A stretch of DNA of 5,718 nt from Ruminococcaceae bacterium UBA4958 (GTDB lineage Bacteria > Bacillota > Clostridia > Oscillospirales > Acutalibacteraceae), in the NCBI GenBank assembly GCA_002397355.1, contig DHAI01000021.1:1-5718 (forward strand). Reading direction: 5' to 3'. The notes beneath the pieces were generated by a model. It had not been told where the DNA came from, searched no databases, and saw only the letters and a program-made list of their open reading frames with translations. How positions within the stretch are numbered: position 1 is the stretch's first letter; each line of letters begins with the position of its first letter. The position numbers were made by a program, and so were the translations under genes. This document shows, piece after piece, positions 1-5,697 of the stretch.

Positions 1-3
1 CGC

Positions 4-18
4 GCGGCATTTGGCCGC
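4..18 (-). terminator. Possible start of a terminator after the rubrerythrin gene
   Basis: GCGGC and GCCGC arms enclose a 5-base loop, beginning 6 bases after the TGA of the rubrerythrin gene. The 5-base stem is short, and any T-run would lie beyond the window edge, so a terminator is suggested but not shown. Confidence 0.25.
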
Positions 19-23
19 CGGGA

Positions 24-563
24 TCAGTAGTTCGTCGCCTTGCGCTGGAAATAGGAGCGCGGGTGCTTGCAGGCGGGGCAGACGGCCGGGGCTTCCTTGC
101 CGACGTAGACGTAGCCGCAGTTGCGGCACACCCATACGGTCTCTTCGCCGCAGCGGAACACAAGGTTGTCCTCCACGTTCTTGAGAAGCTTCAGGTAGCG
201 CTCCTCATGCGTTTTCTCGATCGTCGCGACGCGGCGCATCGTGTCCGCGATCTCCTGGAAGCCTTCCTGCTCGGCGGTCTCCGCCATGTGCTTGTACATG
301 TCGGTCCACTCGTAGTGCTCCCCGGCCGCCGCGGCCTTCAGGTTCTCCTGCGTCGGGCCGATCTTGCCGCCGCTCAGATACTTGAACCAGAGCTTCGCGT
401 GCTCCTTTTCGTTGTTTGCCGTATCCTCAAAGATGGACGCGATCTGCTCGTACCCATCCTTCTTCGCCTGAGAAGCGTAGAAAGTGTAGCGGTTGCGCGC
501 CTTGCTTTCCCCCGCGAACGCTTCCCACAGATTTGCCTCCGTCTTGCTGCCTTTGAATTCCAT
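24..563 (-). CDS. rbr: Rubrerythrin (diiron peroxidase with C-terminal rubredoxin-like domain)
   Basis: This 179-residue protein is a complete classical rubrerythrin, a cytoplasmic enzyme that reduces hydrogen peroxide to water in anaerobes using electrons from rubredoxin or NADH-linked donors (family knowledge). The four-helix diiron domain covers about residues 5-130. Candidate iron ligands are E19 in [11 protein letters not shown]52 and H55 in the first ExxH motif (EKEH), E95 and E98 in AETAE, and E116 and H119 in the second ExxH (EKTH). The rubredoxin-like domain (about 140-175) has the two CxxC pairs C146/C149 and C162/C165 for one Fe(SCys)4 site, with the typical CRNCGYVY and CPACKHP contexts. 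Length and domain order match the classical form, with no missing ligand seen. The ATG at 563 is preceded by AAAGGAGGA with about 8 bases of spacing. The gene has its own promoter and Fur-family-like operator, so it is probably regulated separately from the ABC genes upstream. Confidence 0.97.
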   Translation of the reverse strand: MEFKGSKTEANLWEAFAGESKARNRYTFYASQAKKDGYEQIASIFEDTANNEKEHAKLWFKYLSGGKIGPTQENLKAAAAGEHYEWTDMYKHMAETAEQEGFQEIADTMRRVATIEKTHEERYLKLLKNVEDNLVFRCGEETVWVCRNCGYVYVGKEAPAVCPACKHPRSYFQRKATNY

Positions 564-571
564 ACAGTTTT

Positions 572-577
572 CCTCCT
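572..577 (-). promoter_or_regulatory. Ribosome binding site of the rubrerythrin gene
   Basis: A perfect AGGAGG, within the longer AAAGGAGGA, lies 8 bases upstream of the ATG at 563. It fixes the start of the rubrerythrin gene. Confidence 0.85.
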
Positions 578-621
578 TTATCTTTTTCTTTGCTGAGAAG
601 ATTCTTTACGTCTCTTCCCCC

Positions 622-649
622 ATTATACCAGCCGGACGGAAAAAGTCAA
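622..649 (-). promoter_or_regulatory. Sigma-A type promoter of the rubrerythrin gene (extended -10)
   Basis: On the minus strand TTGACT (644-649) is followed after 16 bases by a perfect TATAAT (622-627). The -10 box is preceded by TG plus one base (TGGTATAAT), making it an extended -10. Transcription would begin near 615, leaving a leader of about 50 bases. The leader contains only a weak GAAGA/TCTTC inverted repeat and no riboswitch that I recognise. The promoter fits wholly between the DUF4340 stop codon and the rubrerythrin start. Confidence 0.85.
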
Positions 650-652
650 TAC

Positions 653-667
653 TAATAATAATTATTA
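653..667 (-). promoter_or_regulatory. Fur-family operator, probably a PerR-like box
   Basis: The 15 bases TAATAATAATTATTA form a perfect 7-1-7 inverted repeat centred on base 660. By my count they match the Bacillus PerR consensus TTATAATNATTATAA and the Fur consensus TGATAATNATTATCA at 12 of 14 defined positions each. The mismatches are the second and second-last bases in both cases. The site ends 3 bases upstream of the -35 box. Peroxide-sensing PerR is known to control rubrerythrins in clostridia, so PerR is favoured over Fur from gene context. Alternatively this is an AT-rich UP element that happens to be palindromic. Confidence 0.6.
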
Positions 668-675
668 TTTCTATT

Positions 676-2196
676 TCACGTCATCGTATCGACTTTTTTG
701 CCCGCGGCGAAATCGTCGACCTTCTGGAGGGCGGACTGCAGCACCGTCTGCGTGCAGGTTCCGAAGATTTTGCCGTTCTTCACGATCGTGTAGCGGCGGT
801 CGCCCGCGTCGTAAAACTGGATAACGTCGCCGCCGGACTTGTCGAAGTAGCCGTACTCTAGGCTGGCGGCCGGCTTGCCGGACGGCTTCACGGTCTTGTC
901 GTCGTAAAGGGCGATGGAGATCACGTTCTCATACATGCCGCGGAAATTCTCGTAGTCCAGCTTCTTCCCGCCGACCGTCACCGCATAGTCGTAATCCTTT
1001 TCGCTCCCGGAAGAGGAAGCGGCGGAGGAGGAGGACGCCTTTTCCTTGCGGGTGATGTCCATCCGCGTCGTTTTCGAGCCGTTCGTCACGGTCATGGTTT
1101 TCACCGTTTTGATATTCGGCAGAAAAACCAGCTTGCTGCGCAGCGCGTACGGGCTTTGGGTGGCAAGGCCGGAAATGCTGTCGGACGCAACGGAGTAGAC
1201 CACGTTCTTATCGTCCGCCATCACATAGTACTGGGAACCGTTTTTCGCGCCGACGACCAGCTTGTGGTTCTCCTTGTTGACGGAATACTCCGCCACGGCG
1301 GTCGGCTTGTCGAGGCCGTACTTTTTCAGCGCCGCCGCGTCCGGGTCATAGGCGACGGCCTCGTCCGCCGTAAGCGACGTGAGCGGCGTCTCCAGCGTTT
1401 GGAGGTTGTCGCTGTCCACCTCGTACTCGTCCGGAGAAACGATGGCGAGCGCCCCGTCCTTCATCTCCATGACGACGCCGCCCGGGTATGCGGTCCCGCT
1501 CAGCGCGATGCGGGTGAAGCTGTAGTCGCCGGAAGACGCCGAATCCGAAGAGGAGGCCGAGGCGGCCGTTTTCACCGAGATCATTTCCTTGTCCAAAAAA
1601 TATGTGACGGGCTCCAGCAGGCCGGCATCCACGTTCACGATGTAGACGCTGTCCGTCTTGTCGCCGCACATATAGTAGGCGGATTCATTTGTCGCGGTCG
1701 CGTTGCCGATCTTGTAGCCGAACGTGGAGCCGTCCTTGAACTTGACCTCCACGGTCGCCTGCGGATTCTCGAGGCCGAAGGTGGAAAGGTCGCTTACCGT
1801 GCCGATGCTCTTGGTGGCGGAAAGGCTGAAACCGTTCTGCATCACGCTCGTCGCGGCGCTCGTATCGACGGGGTAGCCGCTGAGCTCCTCCACCGTGTAG
1901 GTGGTGGTGGCGGTCGAAGCGGAGGACGACGAGGCCGCGGACGAAACGCTGCCCGACGCGGCGGACGCGAGGTTTCTCGTTGTCACCGGGATGATGGTAT
2001 AGCTGCCCTTTTGATTGGTCACTTTCATCGAGACGACGTCGCTGCTCTGCTTGGAAATCAGCTGGATATCGGTCGACGAGGAAACGGACGAGGAGGAAGC
2101 GTTTTCCCCTCCCGTATGCTGAAGGACGACGAGCGCAGTTCCGAGCGCGACCGCGCATGCCGCAACGATGACGACATTTCTGGTGCTGCGTTTCAT
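676..2196 (-). CDS. DUF4340 domain-containing protein, membrane-anchored partner of a GldG-type ABC transporter
   Basis: A 506-residue protein with one N-terminal hydrophobic segment (about residues 7-25) after a basic MKRSTR start, so it is probably anchored in the membrane with the rest outside the cell. A VAAC string at 11-14 resembles a lipobox, but the hydrophobic stretch runs on beyond it, so an uncleaved anchor is more likely. The external part has two clear DUF4340-type units (about 138-207 and 291-360). Each starts with an (F/Y)GL(E/D)xP motif, runs through a YY segment, and ends in a motif of the type LDKEMI or LRSKLVFLPN. A third, weaker unit follows at 437-498 (YTIVKNGKIFGT). Ser/Ala-rich linkers lie at about 33-41, 78-98, 211-223 and 387-398. 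The ATG at 2196 follows the GldG-like stop by one base, with AGGAGGAGGA 9 bases upstream, implying coupled translation. DUF4340 proteins commonly accompany GldG-like ABC systems; the biochemical role is unknown. Confidence 0.88.
   Translation of the reverse strand: MKRSTRNVVIVAACAVALGTALVVLQHTGGENASSSSVSSSTDIQLISKQSSDVVSMKVTNQKGSYTIIPVTTRNLASAASGSVSSAASSSSASTATTTYTVEELSGYPVDTSAATSVMQNGFSLSATKSIGTVSDLSTFGLENPQATVEVKFKDGSTFGYKIGNATATNESAYYMCGDKTDSVYIVNVDAGLLEPVTYFLDKEMISVKTAASASSSDSASSGDYSFTRIALSGTAYPGGVVMEMKDGALAIVSPDEYEVDSDNLQTLETPLTSLTADEAVAYDPDAAALKKYGLDKPTAVAEYSVNKENHKLVVGAKNGSQYYVMADDKNVVYSVASDSISGLATQSPYALRSKLVFLPNIKTVKTMTVTNGSKTTRMDITRKEKASSSSAASSSGSEKDYDYAVTVGGKKLDYENFRGMYENVISIALYDDKTVKPSGKPAASLEYGYFDKSGGDVIQFYDAGDRRYTIVKNGKIFGTCTQTVLQSALQKVDDFAAGKKVDTMT
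703..888 (-). repeat. Degenerate third DUF4340-like unit
   Basis: Encodes residues 437-498. It keeps a KPxAS opening, a hydrophobic/aromatic strand (DVIQFYDAG), RRYTIVKNGKIFGT in place of the YYV strand, and a C-terminal helix (LQSALQKVDDF). The GL motif is reduced to SGKP. It may be a divergent repeat or simply the normal C-terminal part of the family fold. Confidence 0.35.
1117..1326 (-). repeat. DUF4340 repeat unit 2 (protein-level repeat)
   Basis: Encodes residues 291-360, beginning KKYGLDKPTA and ending in LRSKLVFLPN. It is the best match in the protein to the family pattern of a YGLdkP opening, a central glycine, a YYV strand and an LRdK close. It pairs with unit 1 at 1576-1785. Confidence 0.6.
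1576..1785 (-). repeat. DUF4340 repeat unit 1 (protein-level repeat)
   Basis: Encodes residues 138-207 of the DUF4340 protein, from STFGLENP to the LDKEMI segment. It aligns by eye with 1117-1326 through the GL(E/D)xP opening, a glycine in IGN versus VGA, a YY pair (AYYMCGDK versus QYYVMADD), a VY(I/S)V strand and a closing L(D/R)(K/S)(E/K) motif. The repeat is seen in the protein, not the DNA. Confidence 0.6.
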
Positions 2197-2197
2197 G

Positions 2198-3874
2198 TTA
2201 CAGAGTCCTCCTCCTGCGATAGACGACGATGCCGGCGACCGCGACGGCGAGCGGGAACAGGATGGTGAACACGCCGAACCCGAGCCAGCGGATGCCGTTC
2301 TCCGAGATCGTGATGTCCGGGGCGTAGAGCTGGCGCTGCGTCGTTACGACGTCCGTTGCGGTCTGCGACGTGCCGGTGGCATATTTGGAAAGGGTCGTCA
2401 GATAGGCTCCGTTCGAGAACGCGCTTGTCTCCGTGATCTGGCTGCTGAACAGCATGGCGGAGCCGGAAAGGATCATGTTCGCGTGGTAGGTTGTGTCGCC
2501 GTTCTTCACGCTGCTCTGCGAGAGCGCCACGACCGTCTGCGCGGCTTTATCGGAAGAGGGCGCGTTTTCGCCCGTTTTCATCAGGGCGGCCGTCTCGCTG
2601 GACTTGACGAGCGCATACGTGGTCTTGCCGCTCAGCCCTTCCGATTTGATCGAAACGGGGCAGGCGGACGGCGTGAGGAGATATTGGTAAGAGGCGCTTC
2701 CTCCGCCGAGGTCCGGCGTGGACTGCACCTCCGCGAAAAAGTTGAGCCCGTTGCTCACATACTTCGAGCCGTCCGATTCCACGATGGCCCTGTCTCCCTC
2801 GGCGGAAAGGCCCCACTCCGCAAGGTAGGCGTCCAGCTTGGAAAGGTTGCCCTCCCCGGCGCTGTACGAAACGAGCACGGTGCGGTCGTAAGCCTTGGAG
2901 GCGTCGGTGAGGTATTTCTCTATTTTCTCCAGCTCCGCGTCCGTATAGTCCGAAGCCGGGCATCCGAGAACGAGCAGGCGGGTCCCGTCCGGAATCTGGT
3001 CGGTCAGCAGGTTGAAGTCTTTCGTCTCGAAGCTGGCTCCCGACAGGATCTTCTTGTAACCGGCGGGGTCCATCTTCTCGCTGTGGCCGGTGTCGAACGC
3101 CGCGACCGGGACAACCTCGGAGGTGACGTAATTCAGCGCGGAGGCAAGCGAGGCGTCCACGTTGGAGTAATAGGTCGTGGCGTAGGTGTTGCTGTCCGTC
3201 TGGGAGGTAAACAGGTCGGTCGAGGTGAGCACGCGGTAGCGTTTGCCGGTATGCACGATCACGTCGCCCGCGGTGAGGTTGTCGCTCTTATACTGCTGGG
3301 CGAAGGTCGGGTTCTTGTCCAGGTCCTCGTAGCTCAGCGTGATCTTGGCGTTGCGCTCGGCCGCTTCCTCGAAAAGGCGGCTCACCTCGGCGTAATCCCC
3401 GCCGCCGGTGACCATGCTGCTCTGGCAGTCCTGCTTGGAGGCGCAGATGGTGATGTCCACCGGGGTTTTCACGCCCTGCACGATCTTGAGCGCGTCGGCG
3501 GAAAGCGAGTTGGAGCCGCTCTTCGTCATGTCGAGGTTCATGGAGGGGAAGCGTTCGCCGAGGATGCCGACGATCACGTTCAGCAGGATCACCACGGCGA
3601 TGAACCCGGCCGTAAAGACGGTGGCCGTGCTGCCGTGCTTGAATTTCTCGCTCCGGAAGAACGAGGGCTTCTTTTTCTTTTTCGGGGCAGGCTCCGCCGA
3701 GGGCCCGTCCTTTTTTTCCTCGGCGGAGGCGGACGCCGCGTCCGTCCCTTCCGCTTCCGTTTTCGCCTCTTCCGGCTTTGCCTCCGAGGCCGCTTTTTCC
3801 TCTTCCGCCCCGGCCGCGCGCTCCTGCGGAGCGGCGTCGTCCGGATTGGTATGCGGTTCTTTTTCCGTATTCAT
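2198..3874 (-). CDS. GldG-like ABC transporter auxiliary protein (ABC_transp_aux family)
   Basis: From the preferred start this is a 558-residue protein with two membrane helices. Residues 2-63 are a charged Glu/Ala/Lys-rich tail with little predicted structure, followed by a basic stretch at 64-82 (PKKKKKPSFFRSEKFKHGS) that should face the cytoplasm. Helix 1 is about 83-105, a large external domain fills about 106-529, and helix 2 is about 530-552, ending in YRRRRTL. The start of the external domain and the TGHSEK motif (262-267) are typical of the GldG/ABC_transp_aux family, whose members carry a GHGE-like motif here. Four cysteines (144, 150, 305, 405) lie outside the membrane; 144 and 150 are close. 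An ATG at 3898 would add 8 residues but has only a weak ribosome site. The ATG at 3874 has AAGGGGG 9 bases upstream, overlapping the permease TAA. The protein probably assembles with the ATPase, permease and DUF4340 protein. The substrate is unknown. Confidence 0.9.
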   Translation of the reverse strand: MNTEKEPHTNPDDAAPQERAAGAEEEKAASEAKPEEAKTEAEGTDAASASAEEKKDGPSAEPAPKKKKKPSFFRSEKFKHGSTATVFTAGFIAVVILLNVIVGILGERFPSMNLDMTKSGSNSLSADALKIVQGVKTPVDITICASKQDCQSSMVTGGGDYAEVSRLFEEAAERNAKITLSYEDLDKNPTFAQQYKSDNLTAGDVIVHTGKRYRVLTSTDLFTSQTDSNTYATTYYSNVDASLASALNYVTSEVVPVAAFDTGHSEKMDPAGYKKILSGASFETKDFNLLTDQIPDGTRLLVLGCPASDYTDAELEKIEKYLTDASKAYDRTVLVSYSAGEGNLSKLDAYLAEWGLSAEGDRAIVESDGSKYVSNGLNFFAEVQSTPDLGGGSASYQYLLTPSACPVSIKSEGLSGKTTYALVKSSETAALMKTGENAPSSDKAAQTVVALSQSSVKNGDTTYHANMILSGSAMLFSSQITETSAFSNGAYLTTLSKYATGTSQTATDVVTTQRQLYAPDITISENGIRWLGFGVFTILFPLAVAVAGIVVYRRRRTL

Positions 3875-3883
3875 GTTTTTCAT

Positions 3884-3890
3884 CCCCCTT
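3884..3890 (-). promoter_or_regulatory. Ribosome binding site deciding the GldG-like start
   Basis: AAGGGGG overlaps the last base pairs of the permease stop codon (TAA, 3889-3891) and sits 9 bases before the ATG at 3874. For the ATG at 3883 it would be directly adjacent, too close, and it lies downstream of the ATG at 3898. This supports 3874 as the start and suggests translational coupling to the permease. Confidence 0.6.
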
Positions 3891-4599
3891 AACTCCATCT
3901 TCTGCTTTCCAGCTTGCGGGCGGTCAGGAAAAGGAACACCGCGGCCACGCTCACAAAGTAGACGATGCTTGAAAGATTGAAAACCCCCTTGGTGAACGGC
4001 TGGAAGCGCGCGTCGAAGGAGATCCAGTTCAGCACGTTCTGCAGGGCGGCGTTGCTGACGTTGCCCGCGATGTTCCCGATCAGGAACAGGAACATCAGCA
4101 CGCCGAACGTGGCGATGCCGGCGACGAGCTGGCTCTGCGTGAGCGAGGAGATGAAGTTGCCGACGGCGATCAGCGCCGCGCCGCAGAGCAGGCAGCCGAC
4201 CACGGTGCAGAAGATCTTCGCCCAGTCCGGCTGGCTCATGAAGGTGATGATGAGGGCGGGGACGAGCGTGCCCGCGAGGCCGATGGCGAACATCTCAACG
4301 GCGGCGAGGAATTTGCCGGCGACGATGCCGAAAACGCTCACAGGCGCTGTCAGCAGGCCCTGGTCGCTTTTGGTGCGGATCTCCTCGCTGAACGTGCGCA
4401 TCGTGACGAGCGGCAGCAGGAACATGATCATCATCGGGAAAATCGAGCTGTAGATATAGGGGATATAATCGGTGGACTGCGTGTTCAGCACCATCGCGTA
4501 GTAAAAAAATCCGAACAGCAGGAGCATCACCCCGCAGAAAACGTACCCGATGGGCGAAAGGAAATACCCCCGGAACTCTTTCTTTGCGATCGCACTCAT
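3889..4599 (-). CDS. ABC-2 type transporter permease, GldF-like
   Basis: A 236-residue integral membrane protein with about six helices (roughly 17-38, 51-70, 95-119, 128-152, 158-177 and 208-227), the usual size and topology of a single-domain ABC-2 permease. It opens with MSAIAKKEFRGYFLSPIGYV, the typical amphipathic start of this family. Between helices 2 and 3 it carries the conserved cytoplasmic segment MRTFSEEIRTKSDQGLLTAP, which contacts the ATPase in this class and closely resembles GldF and NosY-type permeases. The ATG at 4599 overlaps the ATPase stop codon in an ATGA arrangement, with GGGAGG 9 bases upstream, so the two subunits should be made together. A single permease gene implies a homodimer. 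It would work as an exporter, or as an energy-coupling membrane unit; cargo cannot be read from the sequence. Confidence 0.93.
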   Translation of the reverse strand: MSAIAKKEFRGYFLSPIGYVFCGVMLLLFGFFYYAMVLNTQSTDYIPYIYSSIFPMMIMFLLPLVTMRTFSEEIRTKSDQGLLTAPVSVFGIVAGKFLAAVEMFAIGLAGTLVPALIITFMSQPDWAKIFCTVVGCLLCGAALIAVGNFISSLTQSQLVAGIATFGVLMFLFLIGNIAGNVSNAALQNVLNWISFDARFQPFTKGVFNLSSIVYFVSVAAVFLFLTARKLESRRWS

Positions 4600-5585
4600 T
4601 TCTTGCTTCCTCCCTTTCCGAAGTCCCTGCCGGCGTTGTCGCTCAGGTAGGTGGAGCCGGTCAGGCGCAGGAACACGTCCTCAAGCGAGAGCGCGCTGCT
4701 CTCTTCGGCGAGGATGGCCCAGTTGCGTTTCGCGGCGATGCCGAACAGCGGGCGGCGGATCTCTTCGTTCGCGCGCCCGTCGATCTCGTACTCGCAGACG
4801 CCGGGCTCCTTCAGCCCGAAGTTGCGCACGCCGAGCACGCCGCGGATGGTGCGGAGCGTGCGCTCCACTTCCTTCGGCTCGCCCTCCATGCGCACCACGA
4901 GCTTCTGCTCGCCGTCCTTCTCGTTGCCGTGCTCCAGCTCGTAAGGGGTGCCGTCCGCCACGAGGCGGCCGCGGTTCACGATGATGATGCGGTCGGCCAC
5001 GGCCTGCACCTCCGGAAGGATGTGGGAGCTGAGGATGACCGTGTGGTTCTTGCCGAGGTTCTTGATCAGGTTGCGCACCTCGATGATCTGCTTCGGGTCG
5101 AGGCCGACGGTGGGCTCGTCCAGGATGAGGACGGGCGGATTCCCCACGAGGGCCTGCGCCAGGCCGACGCGCTGCCGGTAGCCTTTGGAAAGGTTCGCGA
5201 TCAGGCGGTCGTAAACCTCGTTGATGCGCACGAGCGCGCAGATCTCGCGGATGTGCTTTTCGCGGGGGAGCGTCACCTTTTTCAGGTTGTAGACGAAGTC
5301 GAGGTACTCCCGGACCGTCATGTCGACGTAGAGCGGCGGGACTTCCGGCATGTAGCCGGTCAGCTTCTTGGCCTCGTTCGGCTCGTCCAGCGTATTGTGG
5401 CCGCCGATGGAGACCGAGCCCTCGCTCGCGGAGATATAGCCCGTGATAATATTCATGGTGGTCGATTTTCCCGCGCCGTTCGGCCCCAGGAACCCGACCA
5501 CTGTGTTCTCGCCCACGGAGAAGCTCACATGGCTCAGGGCTATGTTTTCTCCGTAGCGCTTCGAGAGGTTTTTCACCTCAATCAT
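4596..5585 (-). CDS. ABC transporter ATP-binding protein, GldA-like
   Basis: From the preferred start this is a 329-residue cytoplasmic ATPase with one nucleotide-binding domain (about 1-220) and a C-terminal extension (about 225-310) as in ABC-2 exporter ATPases. The expected motifs are present: Walker A GPNGAGKST (34-42), signature LSKGYRQRV (132-140), Walker B LILDEP with catalytic E157, D-loop GLDP (161-164) and switch histidine H188 in SSH. At the Q-loop position the sequence is YMPEVPPLY, with glutamate (E81) instead of glutamine, common in this exporter/GldA subfamily. An ATG at 5594 would add MIL, but the AGGAGGG directly abuts it. The same site is 9 bases from the ATG at 5585, which gives the standard MIEVKNLSKRYG opening. 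It is the first gene of the operon, and its TGA overlaps the permease ATG. Confidence 0.96.
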   Translation of the reverse strand: MIEVKNLSKRYGENIALSHVSFSVGENTVVGFLGPNGAGKSTTMNIITGYISASEGSVSIGGHNTLDEPNEAKKLTGYMPEVPPLYVDMTVREYLDFVYNLKKVTLPREKHIREICALVRINEVYDRLIANLSKGYRQRVGLAQALVGNPPVLILDEPTVGLDPKQIIEVRNLIKNLGKNHTVILSSHILPEVQAVADRIIIVNRGRLVADGTPYELEHGNEKDGEQKLVVRMEGEPKEVERTLRTIRGVLGVRNFGLKEPGVCEYEIDGRANEEIRRPLFGIAAKRNWAILAEESSALSLEDVFLRLTGSTYLSDNAGRDFGKGGSKK

Positions 5586-5594
5586 CAGAATCAT

Positions 5595-5601
5595 CCCTCC
5601 T
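5595..5601 (-). promoter_or_regulatory. Ribosome binding site deciding the ATPase start
   Basis: AGGAGGG ends immediately before the ATG at 5594 and 9 bases before the ATG at 5585. The zero spacing rules against the first ATG. The 9-base spacing matches the three downstream genes of the operon, so translation most likely starts at 5585. Confidence 0.7.
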
Positions 5602-5627
5602 GCTGTCGCTTCAAGTATTACCTTTCT

Positions 5628-5658
5628 ATTCTAACAGTTTTTTCGTTTGAAGTGTAAA
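5628..5658 (-). promoter_or_regulatory. Probable sigma-A promoter of the ABC operon (extended -10)
   Basis: On the minus strand a TAGAAT box (5628-5633) is preceded by TG plus one base (TGTTAGAAT), an extended -10. A TTTACA (5653-5658) matches the -35 consensus at five of six positions, but the spacer is 19 bases, longer than ideal. The extended -10 could compensate. Initiation would be near 5621, giving a leader of about 35 bases. No other comparable promoter was seen upstream of the ATPase gene. Confidence 0.55.
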
Positions 5659-5682
5659 CATTTCTTGAACGATTGCTGAGGA

Positions 5683-5693
5683 AACTATTAGTT
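5683..5693. promoter_or_regulatory. Short inverted repeat, possible operator upstream of the ABC operon
   Basis: AACTATTAGTT is a perfect 5-1-5 inverted repeat centred on base 5688, about 25 bases upstream of the proposed -35 box. Its size and AT content suit a MarR- or GntR-type dimeric repressor half-site pair, but this is inference and an 11-base palindrome can arise by chance. Confidence 0.25.
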
Positions 5694-5697
5694 CTGC

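Noticed and set aside
63..596. 177-codon plus-strand open frame opposite rubrerythrin
   Set aside because: The minus strand carries all rubrerythrin metal-ligand motifs. The plus-strand frame also runs through the rubrerythrin ribosome site.
653..669. AT-rich palindrome read as a terminator of the DUF4340 gene
   Set aside because: The stem would contain only A-T pairs with no loop and no following T-run, so it would not form a stable terminator. Position and symmetry fit an operator better.
2155..2166. Lipobox-like VAAC in the DUF4340 N-terminus
   Set aside because: The hydrophobic segment extends about ten residues beyond the cysteine, which is unlike a lipoprotein signal peptide, so an uncleaved membrane anchor is more likely.
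1156..2268. 370-codon plus-strand open frame opposite the DUF4340 gene
   Set aside because: Its product is Arg/Gly-rich low complexity, and the overlapping minus-strand gene has a ribosome site, operon context and family motifs.
2168..3892. 574-codon open frame on the plus strand, opposite the GldG-like gene
   Set aside because: It mirrors a well-supported minus-strand gene, and its product is rich in Arg, Gly, Val and His with no recognisable domain. That is typical of antisense frames in GC-rich DNA.
5339..5347. Glutamate instead of glutamine at the ATPase Q-loop (YMPEVPP) as a sign of inactivity
   Set aside because: Glutamate at this position is common in ABC-2 exporter and GldA-like ATPases, and all other catalytic motifs are intact.
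4584..5657. 357-codon open frame on the plus strand, opposite the ABC ATPase
   Set aside because: The minus strand encodes all ABC ATPase motifs in order, while the plus-strand product is a His/Ala/Val/Asp-rich shadow with no family resemblance.
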